NCBI RefSeq assembly: GCF_000159435.1
Contig: NZ_GG693415.1
Location: forward strand, 164,536-228,535
Direction of reading: 5' to 3'
Source: Limosilactobacillus vaginalis DSM 5837 = ATCC 49540
Lineage (GTDB): Bacteria > Bacillota > Bacilli > Lactobacillales > Lactobacillaceae
Length of the DNA: 64,000 nucleotides
A model generated the notes under the pieces. The model was given only the letters and a program-made list of their open reading frames with translations. It made no database searches and was not told the DNA's origin. Each line of letters begins with the position of its first letter. The stretch's first letter is position 1. Positions 7,234-15,461 of the stretch are shown one piece after another. Both the position numbers and the translations under genes were made by a program.

Positions 7234-8058
7234 ATGAATTTAAAAAATGTACTTATAGTTGTTGGGGTAATTGCACTAATCTTGTTAATTATCCAGTATG
7301 TTGGGCAAGTTAGACGAATGCGCCAAGGCGACAACTTTGTTAGCCGCGGGCGAGCATTTGTTAACTGGTTGTTGTTATTCATTATTATTGGGAGTATCGG
7401 TGGTACTGTCTATGCTGATCACCACTCAAAGTCGGATTCTGATATAACAGAAACCAAGGCAATAACCAATGATGATGACGAGGAAGCTGACCAAGTCTAT
7501 ATTAACTTCGATAAGAAGAAGGCACGGTTGAATAGTGATGGCGTAGCACCAATGAAGATTATTGTTTCACCAAATACAAAGGTGAAGATCGTTGGTCATG
7601 ATACCGGTAAAGTTTACAAGACCTTCAAGGCAGAAAAGAGTGATGGTCCTGTAACGATTAAGTATAACTTTGAATATGCCGCTAAGTACGATATTATCGC
7701 AACTCGTGGTGATAAGAAGGTTAAGAAGACCATTACAATCAAGGAACAAAAGAATGATTCATCATCTTCTTCATCCTCATCCGTTACAAGCAGTTCTAGT
7801 TCTTCTAGTTCATCCTCTAGTCATAGCTCATCCCATTCTTCAAACAGTAATTCCAATAACAGTGGGAACAGTAATGCTGGCGGAAGCAATAACTCTGGAG
7901 CATCTTATAATGGCGGTGGTAGCAGTTACCGTGGTAATACAGGCGGTGGCGGCTACACCCCATCCCATTCCTATAACGGTGGTGGCCATACTGGTGGCGG
8001 TAGTACCATTAGTAACCAACCAACGATCAGTACTCAACCGACTATTGGTAACCAATAA
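7234..8058 (+). CDS. membrane-anchored Ser/Gly/Asn-rich surface protein
   Basis: 274 residues. Two hydrophobic segments (about 5-22 and 44-62) with a basic loop between suggest a two-pass anchor. An acidic linker and a compact domain of about 90 residues follow (VYINFDKKKARLNSDG through KKVKKTITIKE), resembling an extracellular beta-rich module. The C-terminal 100 residues are low complexity: serine runs, then Asn/Ser, then Gly-rich repeats ending with repeated QPTI units. No LPXTG motif. Function unknown; a cell-wall-spanning role is inferred. The RBS is weak. A strong terminator follows. Confidence 0.7.
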   Translation: MNLKNVLIVVGVIALILLIIQYVGQVRRMRQGDNFVSRGRAFVNWLLLFIIIGSIGGTVYADHHSKSDSDITETKAITNDDDEEADQVYINFDKKKARLNSDGVAPMKIIVSPNTKVKIVGHDTGKVYKTFKAEKSDGPVTIKYNFEYAAKYDIIATRGDKKVKKTITIKEQKNDSSSSSSSSVTSSSSSSSSSSSHSSSHSSNSNSNNSGNSNAGGSNNSGASYNGGGSSYRGNTGGGGYTPSHSYNGGGHTGGGSTISNQPTISTQPTIGNQ

Positions 8059-8081
8059 TTACGTTTTTCGTTAAAATTACT

Positions 8082-8127
8082 AAAAACTCAGGTACTTCAC
8101 TTTAGGTGAAACCTGAGTTTTTATTTT
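8082..8127 (+). terminator. strong intrinsic terminator
   Basis: Arms AAAAACTCAGGT (8082-8093) and ACCTGAGTTTTT (8111-8122), with an inner TTCAC/GTGAA stem and trailing T. Confidence 0.9.
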
Positions 8128-8146
8128 TAAAATTCATTCATGATCA

Positions 8147-8175
8147 TTGCTTTTTACAGAAAACGTGGTTATTAT
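8147..8175 (+). promoter_or_regulatory. promoter of the MarR-ABC operon
   Basis: TTGCTT at 8147 and TATTAT at 8170 with a 17-nt spacer put the transcription start at about 8182, directly at the edge of the tandem repeats that follow. Confidence 0.6.
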
Positions 8176-8182
8176 GTAATAG

Positions 8183-8212
8183 TTATGTACCTAACAATTA
8201 TGCACCTAACGA
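8183..8212 (+). repeat. two adjacent 15-bp direct repeats, probable MarR operator
   Basis: TTATGTACCTAACAA (8183-8197) is followed immediately by TTATGCACCTAACGA (8198-8212), 13 of 15 identical. A weaker third copy (TTATGTAATAG) is at 8172-8182. Each unit is itself close to a palindrome (TTAnGTACnTAA). They lie between the promoter and the MarR start codon, an autoregulatory operator position. Confidence 0.55.
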
Positions 8213-8226
8213 TAGGAGATGGAAGA

Positions 8227-8709
8227 ATGATCACCGATGATGAAGTATTTCCCCGATTATTTAGTTTAATCAGGCAAATGCATAATCTCTCCAAAAGGAA
8301 CGTTAAGCATTCGGGAATGTTCCTTGGACGGGGCCGAATAATTCATATCTTGGCAATGCGGGATCAACCGTTATCGCAACGAGAATTAGCTGATATGGCA
8401 AATATTAAGCCGGGTTCCTTAACGGAAGTCCTTGAGCGCTTAGAACGTGACGATCTTATAAAACGGGAACGGCTCGCAAATGATCGCCGGGTAATTCACG
8501 TCCGGTTAACAGCAAAGGGGCGCAAGGCTTACCAAAAGCTTGTAGAAGAGCGGCATGAATTTGGTAACCACCTTTTAGAAGAAATTGATCAGGAAGACCT
8601 AGCGCGCTTTGTTAAGGTAGTCAATATGATGGACAAGAACCTTCACCGTTATTATGGTGATCGGTTACCAAAAGAAGGGAAAGGTGAACGGTTTGATCAA
8701 AATTGCTAG
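8227..8709 (+). CDS. MarR family transcriptional regulator
   Basis: 160 residues with the MarR winged helix: recognition region LSQRELADMANIKPGSLTEVLERLERDDLIKRE followed by the wing NDRRVIHVRLTAKGRKAYQ. The ATG at 8227 is preceded by AGGAGATGGAAG; upstream in-frame codons extend through the promoter and operator repeats and are rejected. It overlaps the first ABC gene by about 26 nt. It most likely represses this operon and is released by a substrate of the exporter; the ligand is unknown. Confidence 0.88.
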   Translation: MITDDEVFPRLFSLIRQMHNLSKRNVKHSGMFLGRGRIIHILAMRDQPLSQRELADMANIKPGSLTEVLERLERDDLIKRERLANDRRVIHVRLTAKGRKAYQKLVEERHEFGNHLLEEIDQEDLARFVKVVNMMDKNLHRYYGDRLPKEGKGERFDQNC

Positions 8710-10435
8710 AGAAAATCTTGTTAAATGGGCGACAACCTTAGCCGTGCTGTTCCTATTAGTTCAAGTCGCCTGTGATTTATACTTGCCGACAATCACATCC
8801 GATTTAGTAAATAACGGGATTGTGAAGCAAGATTTAGGCTACATTTGGCATGCCGGCGGGTTAATGCTAATTGTCGCTGGAATTGGTGTCGTGGCAGCGG
8901 CAGGGAATGTTTATTTTGCAGCTACTCAATCAATGCAAGTGGGTGAGAAGCTGCGTAAACAGGTGTTTAGTCATGTGATGAAGTTTTCCAGTCGCGATAT
9001 GAGTAAGTTTGGCGACTCATCACTAATTACCCGGTCGACTAACGATATTGTGCAAATTCAGAATGTTATGATGCAGGTCTTGCGAATGATGTTACAATCA
9101 CCGATTATGCTGGTGGCGGCTTGCGTTTTAGCCTATATTCGTGAGCCACGATTGACTAAGGTGTTTTTAATTAGTTTACCGATTTTGGCAATCGTTGTTG
9201 GTATTGTGATGTACTTTGCGGTCCCGCTGTTTAAGAGTATTCAGTTTAAGACTGACCGAATTAACTTGATTTTCCGAGAAGGACTAACCGGCGTACGGGT
9301 AATTCGGGCATTCCGTCAGGATCGACGTGAACAAAAACGGTTCAAAGAGGCTAATACCGATTACACAGATACTGCAATTAAGGCGTACACACTAGTTTCA
9401 TTCTTGTTCCCCGTAATGACTTTGATCCTAAGCTTGACGAATGTTGGGATTATTCTTTTAGGAAGTCATTTGATCGCAAATATGACGATGCAAGTCGGGA
9501 ACCTAATTGCATTTATGACCTACGCTACGCAGATCATGATTAGTTTCATGATGCTATCAATGGTCTTTGTTTTTGTTCCTCGGGCATCTGCTTCAGCGGC
9601 GCGGGTTAATGCTGTCCTTGAACATCAGCCAAGTGTTGAGGATCTTCCTGTAAAAGATCGGGAACACCTTGCAGAAGATGCTTCAGCTTCATTAAGCTTT
9701 GATCACGTTAATTTTCGGTACACGGGTGCTGAACGCCTAGCATTGGAAAACCTTAATTTTAAGGTAACAGCTGGTCAGACGCTGGCGATTATCGGTGGGA
9801 CCGGTTCTGGGAAGTCAACCCTTGTTAATTTAATTCCCCGGCTCTTTAATATTGAGAGTGGTGAAATCAAGGTTGACGGTGTCCCGGTTGATAAATTAAG
9901 CCAGCAAGAACTGCACTCGGTTATTTCGATTACCCAGCAAAAGGCGGTTCTCTTTACAGGGACGATTCGTTCAAATCTTCAATTTGGAAACCCGAATGCA
10001 ACGGAGAACGAAATGTGGTCAGCCTTAAGAGTCGCTAAAGCTGCTGACTTTGTTAAAGAAGCTGGTGGCCTGGATGCTAAGGTTGAGCAGTCAGGAAGCA
10101 ACTTCTCCGGTGGTCAGCGGCAACGATTAGCGATTGCACGGACGATTATTAAGCCAGCTTCAATTTACATTTTTGATGATTCATTTTCTGCTCTTGATTT
10201 CAAGACGGATGCCGAATTGCGGCAAGCGCTTAAGCAAGATTCGCAATTACAGAATGCTGTTAGTGTAATTGTCGCTCAGCGGGTATCAACAGTCGCTAAT
10301 GCAGACCTAATTATTGTTTTAGACGATGGTAAAGTCGTCGGTCAGGGAACCCACGAGCAATTAATGAAGGATAATCCGGTATACCAAGAAATTGTCTACT
10401 CACAAATAGCAAAGGGGGATGACCAGAATGCATAA
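8684..10435 (+). CDS. heterodimeric ABC exporter, subunit with degenerate catalytic site
   Basis: ABC half-transporter: six-helix transmembrane domain (about residues 1-310) and nucleotide-binding domain. Walker A GGTGSGKST and signature SGGQRQR are intact, but the residue after Walker B is Asp (IFDDSFSALD) rather than Glu, and the H-loop reads AQR rather than AHR. These changes mark the non-catalytic site subunit of BmrCD/LmrCD-type heterodimers. The start is uncertain: GTG 8684 behind AAGAAGG, or TTG 8693 behind AAGGTGA, both overlapping the marR end. Likely exports drugs or lipids. Confidence 0.88.
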   Translation: MNGLIKIARENLVKWATTLAVLFLLVQVACDLYLPTITSDLVNNGIVKQDLGYIWHAGGLMLIVAGIGVVAAAGNVYFAATQSMQVGEKLRKQVFSHVMKFSSRDMSKFGDSSLITRSTNDIVQIQNVMMQVLRMMLQSPIMLVAACVLAYIREPRLTKVFLISLPILAIVVGIVMYFAVPLFKSIQFKTDRINLIFREGLTGVRVIRAFRQDRREQKRFKEANTDYTDTAIKAYTLVSFLFPVMTLILSLTNVGIILLGSHLIANMTMQVGNLIAFMTYATQIMISFMMLSMVFVFVPRASASAARVNAVLEHQPSVEDLPVKDREHLAEDASASLSFDHVNFRYTGAERLALENLNFKVTAGQTLAIIGGTGSGKSTLVNLIPRLFNIESGEIKVDGVPVDKLSQQELHSVISITQQKAVLFTGTIRSNLQFGNPNATENEMWSALRVAKAADFVKEAGGLDAKVEQSGSNFSGGQRQRLAIARTIIKPASIYIFDDSFSALDFKTDAELRQALKQDSQLQNAVSVIVAQRVSTVANADLIIVLDDGKVVGQGTHEQLMKDNPVYQEIVYSQIAKGDDQNA

Positions 10436-12257
10436 TGGACCACGTGGACGGGTGAAAAAGGCACAACACTTTTGGCCCACGACGAAGCGACTGTTCGCTT
10501 ACCTTAAGCCGTGGCGATTTGGCGTAATTATTTCAATAATATTGGCGATCATCTCCGTTGTTTTATCAATCTTAGCACCAAAAATTCTTGGGGAGGCAAC
10601 CACCATTATTTATAATGGGGTAATGCGTGGCTATGCAGAAATGAAGCAGGGAGTCCACCTTACTAGTCTGCCAATTGATTTTCACCGGATCTTTCAGATT
10701 GGTTTAACCGTAATCTTGCTGTATGTTTTCTCGGGATTATTTAGTTTCGCGCAACAGATTATTATGACGAAAATTTCCCAGAAGGTTGTCTTTAATCTTC
10801 GTGGGGATTTGAAGGAGAAGATGGAACGGGTTCCAGTTAAATTTTACGATACCCATAGTAACGGTGACATCATGAGCCGGATGGTCAATGATATGGATAA
10901 CATTGCGGGAACTCTTCAGCAAAGTCTGATTCAGATCGTTATAAGTGTGATTACCTTTGTCGGGGTTTTGGCGTTGATGATTACAATTAGCTGGAAACTA
11001 ACATTAGTGGCACTGATTACATTACCGCTGAGTGCATTAATTGTTGCTTTTGTAGCACCGACTGCCCAACGACTTTTTAGTAACCAGCAGGCAGAACTTG
11101 GTAAAATTAATGGTCAGGTTGAAGAAACCTATGCTGGACACACAATTGTTAAGACCTTTAATAAGGAAAAAGATGAAGAGAAAGCATTTGCTAAGGAAAA
11201 CCACCGCTATTATCAGGCTGCCTGGAAGTCTCAATTCTTCTCAATTCTGATTTTCCCGTTAATGAATTTTGTTCGGAATCTTGGCTACTTAATGGTTGCT
11301 GTGGTTGGGGCAATTGAGGTTATTCATGGACAGATCACGTTAGGTAATGTTCAGGCTTTCGTTCAGTATACGAATCAGTTTTCTCAACCAATCACCCAAA
11401 TCGCTAACTTAAGTAGCACAATTCAGCAAACAATTGCTTCTGCAGAACGAATTTTTGAAGTACTTGATGCGCCAGAGATGGTTCCTTCAGACGCGGACCC
11501 AACGTTAATTGAAGAAAAGCCATTGCCAAAGATCGAGTTCGCTAATGTAGACTTTAGTTATAATGATGAACCATTAATCGAAAACTTTAACCTTAAGGCA
11601 ATGCCAAACGAAATGGTTGCAATTGTTGGACCAACTGGTGCAGGAAAGACCACTATTATTAACCTTTTAGAGCGGTTTTATGAGGTTAAGGGCGGTAAAA
11701 TCTATCTTGATGGGCAAAATACAAGGTCAATGTCCCGTGACGAATTACGGAGTCATATTGCAATGGTTCTTCAAGATACTTGGTTATTTACTGGAACCAT
11801 ATTTGATAACATTAAGTATGGACGGGAAGATGCAAGCGCTGATGAAGTGTACCAGGCTGCCCGACTAGCACACGCGGATAACTTTATTCGTGAACTTCCA
11901 GACGGGTATGACACCATATTGGACGAGTCAGCATCTAATATTTCACAGGGGCAACGTCAACTATTAACGATTGCCCGGGCGTTCTTAGCAAACCCAGAAG
12001 TGTTGATTCTGGATGAAGCGACAAGTTCTGTTGATACGCGGACAGAGGAATTAATTCAAAAGGCAATGAATGAATTACAAAGGGGAAGAACAAGCTTTGT
12101 TGTTGCCCATCGTTTGTCAACAATTCGGAATGCAGATAAGATTATTGTGTTGAATCATGGTCATATTCTTGAAACGGGGAACCATAAGTCCTTGATGAAG
12201 AAGAATGGCTTTTATGCTGACCTTTACAATAGTCAGTTTGTTGGCAATAACCTTTAA
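10428..12257 (+). CDS. heterodimeric ABC exporter, catalytic subunit
   Basis: 609-residue partner half-transporter: six membrane helices (first 330 residues) plus NBD. Walker A GPTGAGKTT, catalytic LILDEATSSVD with Glu present, and AHR H-loop intact, but the signature is ISQGQ instead of LSGGQ. This complements the first subunit, so one composite ATP site should be active and one degenerate. I place the start at ATG 10428 because AAAGGGGG would be too close to the ATG at 10419. It overlaps the preceding stop codon by 8 nt, so the genes are translationally coupled. Confidence 0.9.
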   Translation: MHNGPRGRVKKAQHFWPTTKRLFAYLKPWRFGVIISIILAIISVVLSILAPKILGEATTIIYNGVMRGYAEMKQGVHLTSLPIDFHRIFQIGLTVILLYVFSGLFSFAQQIIMTKISQKVVFNLRGDLKEKMERVPVKFYDTHSNGDIMSRMVNDMDNIAGTLQQSLIQIVISVITFVGVLALMITISWKLTLVALITLPLSALIVAFVAPTAQRLFSNQQAELGKINGQVEETYAGHTIVKTFNKEKDEEKAFAKENHRYYQAAWKSQFFSILIFPLMNFVRNLGYLMVAVVGAIEVIHGQITLGNVQAFVQYTNQFSQPITQIANLSSTIQQTIASAERIFEVLDAPEMVPSDADPTLIEEKPLPKIEFANVDFSYNDEPLIENFNLKAMPNEMVAIVGPTGAGKTTIINLLERFYEVKGGKIYLDGQNTRSMSRDELRSHIAMVLQDTWLFTGTIFDNIKYGREDASADEVYQAARLAHADNFIRELPDGYDTILDESASNISQGQRQLLTIARAFLANPEVLILDEATSSVDTRTEELIQKAMNELQRGRTSFVVAHRLSTIRNADKIIVLNHGHILETGNHKSLMKKNGFYADLYNSQFVGNNL

Positions 12258-12281
12258 TGAAACAATCTAAGATTAGTTTAG

Positions 12282-12307
12282 AAGCTGGGAAGATTTCCCG
12301 GCTTTTT
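12282..12307 (+). terminator. intrinsic terminator of the MarR-ABC operon
   Basis: AAGCTGGGAA (12282-12291) pairs with TTCCCGGCTT (12295-12304, one G-U), then a T run. Confidence 0.85.
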
Positions 12308-12358
12308 TATTTGCGCTACAATAGTGTGGACTGAATGGAACGGATGGGGGAAACAGGA

Positions 12359-13381
12359 ATGAAAAAGCAATATCGAGAAACAATTGCTGGACTGAATAGG
12401 TTGGTTGAACAAGGGATTGTCCCTGGAATCAGCTACGCACTTTTTGATCACGGAATAGAATATCGAGAAGTGAAAGGCTATGCAGAAATACAGCCGAAGA
12501 AAGAACCGTTACGGGCAAAAATGCAATATGATTTAGCCTCGTTAACGAAAGTGATTGGTACTGTTCCGGTGATTGCAATTGCGATTCAAGCGGGGAAACT
12601 CAAGCTGACCGATCCAGTGCAAAAGTATTTACCTGAATTCAAGGATTCTCGACCGACTATCCAGAACCTCTTAACACATACTTCGGGAATTTGCGGGTAT
12701 ATTCCGCATCGTGATGAGTTAACGGCAAAGGAGCTAAAACAGGCATACTTAACACAACAACACGTTGATTCCAGCCTAAATCGCCAAATTAGGTATGCTG
12801 ATGTTAATTTCCTTTACCTTGGTTGGATTGCGGAAAAAATTTATGGACAGTCAATTCAGTCGCTAATCCAAAGCCAGGTATTAGATCCGCTAAGAATGAA
12901 AGAAACAACATTTGAGCCGCTTGCCGTAAATAGTGTCCCAACTGAAGTGCAGGCAAAACGAGGGCTAATTCGCGGAACTGCTCATGATCCGAAGGCATAT
13001 GTTTTGGGAGCTGAATGTGGGTGTGCTGGGATGTTTTCAACTTTGGATGACTTGCTGCTTTATAGTCACGCGTTGATCGAGACTAACCTTAATGGCCTAT
13101 TGGATGATTGGATGGTTGACCAACTCTTTAAGGACCAGACGTTGATCCCGGGAGAACACAGCCGTTCGTTAGGGTGGAAGCTTCTTCACGCGGTTAATGA
13201 TCGTCATTGCATTATTAGCCATACCGGCTTTACGGGAACTTGGTTAATCCTTGACCGAGAAGAAGATCAGGGGATGATTGTTTTAACAAATCGAGTTCAT
13301 CCTACTGCTCAAAATAATGCTTACTTGCAGGCTCGTGACCAACTTTATGCTACTTATCTTCACGAAAAGGAAAATGCATAA
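12359..13381 (+). CDS. serine hydrolase, beta-lactamase/PBP-like family
   Basis: 340 residues, class C beta-lactamase-related fold. The nucleophile motif SLTK is at 61-64. The second motif reads YADVN (Y146, Asp in place of the Asn of YxN), and HTG (SHTGFTGTW) occupies the third (K/H)TG position. There is no signal peptide, so it is probably cytosolic: an esterase or peptidase-like enzyme rather than a secreted lactamase. I choose ATG 12359 because GGGGG lies 8-9 nt upstream; the ATG at 12335 has no RBS. A TACAAT -10 at 12317 abuts the upstream terminator. Confidence 0.8.
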   Translation: MKKQYRETIAGLNRLVEQGIVPGISYALFDHGIEYREVKGYAEIQPKKEPLRAKMQYDLASLTKVIGTVPVIAIAIQAGKLKLTDPVQKYLPEFKDSRPTIQNLLTHTSGICGYIPHRDELTAKELKQAYLTQQHVDSSLNRQIRYADVNFLYLGWIAEKIYGQSIQSLIQSQVLDPLRMKETTFEPLAVNSVPTEVQAKRGLIRGTAHDPKAYVLGAECGCAGMFSTLDDLLLYSHALIETNLNGLLDDWMVDQLFKDQTLIPGEHSRSLGWKLLHAVNDRHCIISHTGFTGTWLILDREEDQGMIVLTNRVHPTAQNNAYLQARDQLYATYLHEKENA

Positions 13382-13542
13382 TCAAGTATGTAAAAAAACT
13401 TTGTGAAATTATTATTCAATTTTATGCAAAATCAACGAACGGAATATTCATTTTCACTGTCTCAACTGTATATAAAATTGTATAATTTTGACTAAAATTC
13501 ATCTAATAGTAAAATTGCACAAATCTGCGTAAAAACGGGATT

Positions 13543-13570
13543 TGACAACGGTTTCAAAACTGGTTATTAT
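13543..13570 (+). promoter_or_regulatory. arcA promoter with overlapping cre site
   Basis: A consensus TTGACA -35 (13543-13548) and TATTAT -10 about 16-17 nt later. TGACAACGGTTTCA at 13544-13557 matches the catabolite-responsive element TGWNANCGNTNWCA at every fixed position and covers the -35, so CcpA binding would block RNA polymerase. The rest of the 13382-13613 gap is A+T-rich, with several TGTATA-type half sites that could be ArgR boxes but none convincing. Confidence 0.75.
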
Positions 13571-13613
13571 ATACACGTAATCAAATGAAAGCACACAAAA
13601 GGAGTGAGTGTAT

Positions 13614-14843
13614 ATGCAAAGCCCAATTCACGTAACATCTGAAATTGGTAAGCTTAAGACAGTTATGCTTCATCGACCTGGTCATGAAATTGAAAATGTC
13701 TACCCAGACATTCTTCACCGGATGCTTGTTGATGACATTCCATACCTGCCAATCGCACAAGAAGAACATGATTACTTTGCTAAGACTTTAAAGGACCAAG
13801 GAATCGAAGTACTTTACTTCGCTAAGTTGGCAGCTGAAGCTTTAGCAGATGATCAAGTAAAGAATGAATTCCTTGAAAAAATGTTAGCAGAATCTGGCCA
13901 CGCTGCTGGTGCTGTTCATGACGCTTTGAAGGAATACTTGCTTAGCATGGATACTCAAGCAATGGTTGATAAGATTATTGCTGGGGTACGGAAGGATGAG
14001 ATCCACACTAAGTTCGTTTCACTTGCTGAAATGGCTGAAGATGCAGGTTACCCATTCTTCATGGATCCAATGCCAAACGCATACTTCACTCGTGACCCAC
14101 AAGCCTCAATTGGTGATGGTATTACTATTAACCACATGACATTTAAGGCTCGTCAACGTGAATCACTGTTCACTGAATACATTATTAAGCACAACCCTCG
14201 GTTCGCTAACAAGGGTGTTCATGTATGGCGTGACCGTTACCATGACACTCGGATCGAAGGTGGGGATGAATTAGTTCTTTCCGACCACGTATTTGCTATT
14301 GGTATTTCTCAACGTACTTCAGCAGATGCAATCATGGACATCGCACGGAACTTATTCAAGGATTCTAACTACGACACTGTTGTTGCTATCCACATTCCAC
14401 ACAACCATGCTATGATGCACCTTGACACGGTCTTCACAATGATTAATTACGATCAATTTACTGTTCATCCGCAAATCTTGGATGGTGGTAAGATTGATAC
14501 TTACATTCTCCACCCAGGTAAGGATGGCGAAATTGAAATCCAACACCGCACAGACCTTCAAAAGGTTCTTGAAGAAGTATTGGACAAGCCTGAAATTGAC
14601 TTGATCCCTACTGGTAACGGTGATCCAATCGTTGCTCCACGTGAACAATGGAACGATGGTTCTAACACGTTAACAATTGCACCAGGTGAGGTTGTTACTT
14701 ACGACCGTAACTATGTATCTAATGATTTGCTGCGGAAGCACGGAATTCTCGTTCATGAGGTTCGTTCAAGTGAATTGTCTCGTGGTCGTGGTGGTCCACG
14801 TTGCATGTCCTGCCCAATTGTACGTGAAGATCTTAAAAACTAG
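13614..14843 (+). CDS. arcA: arginine deiminase
   Basis: 409 residues; hydrolyses arginine to citrulline and ammonia, the first step of the pathway. Family motifs in order: [14 protein letters not shown] near the N-terminus, [13 protein letters not shown] (catalytic Asp region, about residues 150-162), EGGDE near 220, HLDTVFT with the catalytic His near 270, and [13 protein letters not shown] near the C-terminus with the nucleophilic Cys. I choose ATG 13614, 10 nt after AAGGAG, over GTG 13608. Transcribed alone up to a terminator, just ahead of argR and the antiporters. Codon use is that of a highly expressed gene. Confidence 0.96.
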   Translation: MQSPIHVTSEIGKLKTVMLHRPGHEIENVYPDILHRMLVDDIPYLPIAQEEHDYFAKTLKDQGIEVLYFAKLAAEALADDQVKNEFLEKMLAESGHAAGAVHDALKEYLLSMDTQAMVDKIIAGVRKDEIHTKFVSLAEMAEDAGYPFFMDPMPNAYFTRDPQASIGDGITINHMTFKARQRESLFTEYIIKHNPRFANKGVHVWRDRYHDTRIEGGDELVLSDHVFAIGISQRTSADAIMDIARNLFKDSNYDTVVAIHIPHNHAMMHLDTVFTMINYDQFTVHPQILDGGKIDTYILHPGKDGEIEIQHRTDLQKVLEEVLDKPEIDLIPTGNGDPIVAPREQWNDGSNTLTIAPGEVVTYDRNYVSNDLLRKHGILVHEVRSSELSRGRGGPRCMSCPIVREDLKN

Positions 14844-14851
14844 TTAGTTTG

Positions 14852-14914
14852 AAAGCAGCAAATACACTTGGATGCTGAATAATGATTCAGTTAGCGGTGT
14901 TTCTTGCTGCTTTT
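14852..14914 (+). terminator. intrinsic terminator after arcA
   Basis: AAAGCAGCAA at 14852-14861 pairs with TTGCTGCTTT at 14904-14913, with an inner GCTGAAT/ATTCAGT stem, then TATT. It separates arcA from argR, which has its own promoter. Confidence 0.8.
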
Positions 14915-14915
14915 A

Positions 14916-14943
14916 TTGTACTGAAACGACATTGTTGTATAAT
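14916..14943 (+). promoter_or_regulatory. argR promoter with possible ARG box
   Basis: TTGTAC at 14916 and TATAAT at 14938 with a 16-nt spacer. TGTATAATTATTTT over the -10 matches the ARG box core TGNATWWWWATNCA in 12 of 14 positions, suggesting autoregulation. Confidence 0.5.
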
Positions 14944-14977
14944 TATTTTGTTAAATTGTGATTAGGGGTGAACGTGA

Positions 14978-15448
14978 ATGAATCGTAAGGCGCGACGAAA
15001 GGTGATCGAACAGTTAGTCAGTGATCACAAAATCGAAACCCAGGATGAATTGTTGGATTTATTAACCCAACAGGGGATCGAAACCACCCAAGCGACGATT
15101 TCTCGTGATATTCATGCGCTCAATATTGTTAAGGCTAATGATGGTGAAGGTCATACCTACTATGTCCAGCTACAATTAACGCCGGAGCATGATTTCAGTA
15201 GATTGTATACGGGAATTCGTGAGAACGTTCGAACGATTGAAACCGTGCAATTTATTAATGTTGTAAAAACGGCCTTGAATTCTAGTTACGCAACGATCCT
15301 CGGTGGGATGTTTGACGAACTGGATATTCCTGAAGTTGTTGGAACAATTGCGGGGAATGATACGTTAATTATTATTAGTAAAAATAATAATGATGCGCGT
15401 GCAATTTACAATTTAATAATGAAGCACATTAGCTCACATTTAGACTAA
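14978..15448 (+). CDS. argR: arginine repressor ArgR/AhrC
   Basis: 156 residues. The N-terminal winged helix contains the family signature TTQATISRDIHALNIVK. The C-terminal oligomerisation and arginine-binding domain carries the conserved VVGTIAGNDTLIII (GTxAGDDT-like) motif near residues 125-138. In its family ArgR hexamers bind arginine and control arginine biosynthesis and catabolism; here it lies between arcA and the antiporter genes. AGGGGTGAACGTGA precedes the ATG. The antiporter gene follows after 13 nt and is probably co-transcribed. Confidence 0.93.
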   Translation: MNRKARRKVIEQLVSDHKIETQDELLDLLTQQGIETTQATISRDIHALNIVKANDGEGHTYYVQLQLTPEHDFSRLYTGIRENVRTIETVQFINVVKTALNSSYATILGGMFDELDIPEVVGTIAGNDTLIIISKNNNDARAIYNLIMKHISSHLD

Positions 15449-15461
15449 AAGGGGTGTAAAG

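Noticed and set aside
7670-8074. Second plus-strand frame of 134 codons inside the Ser-rich protein gene
   Set aside because: It is produced by the repetitive serine and glycine codons; the other frame has membrane segments and a coherent protein.
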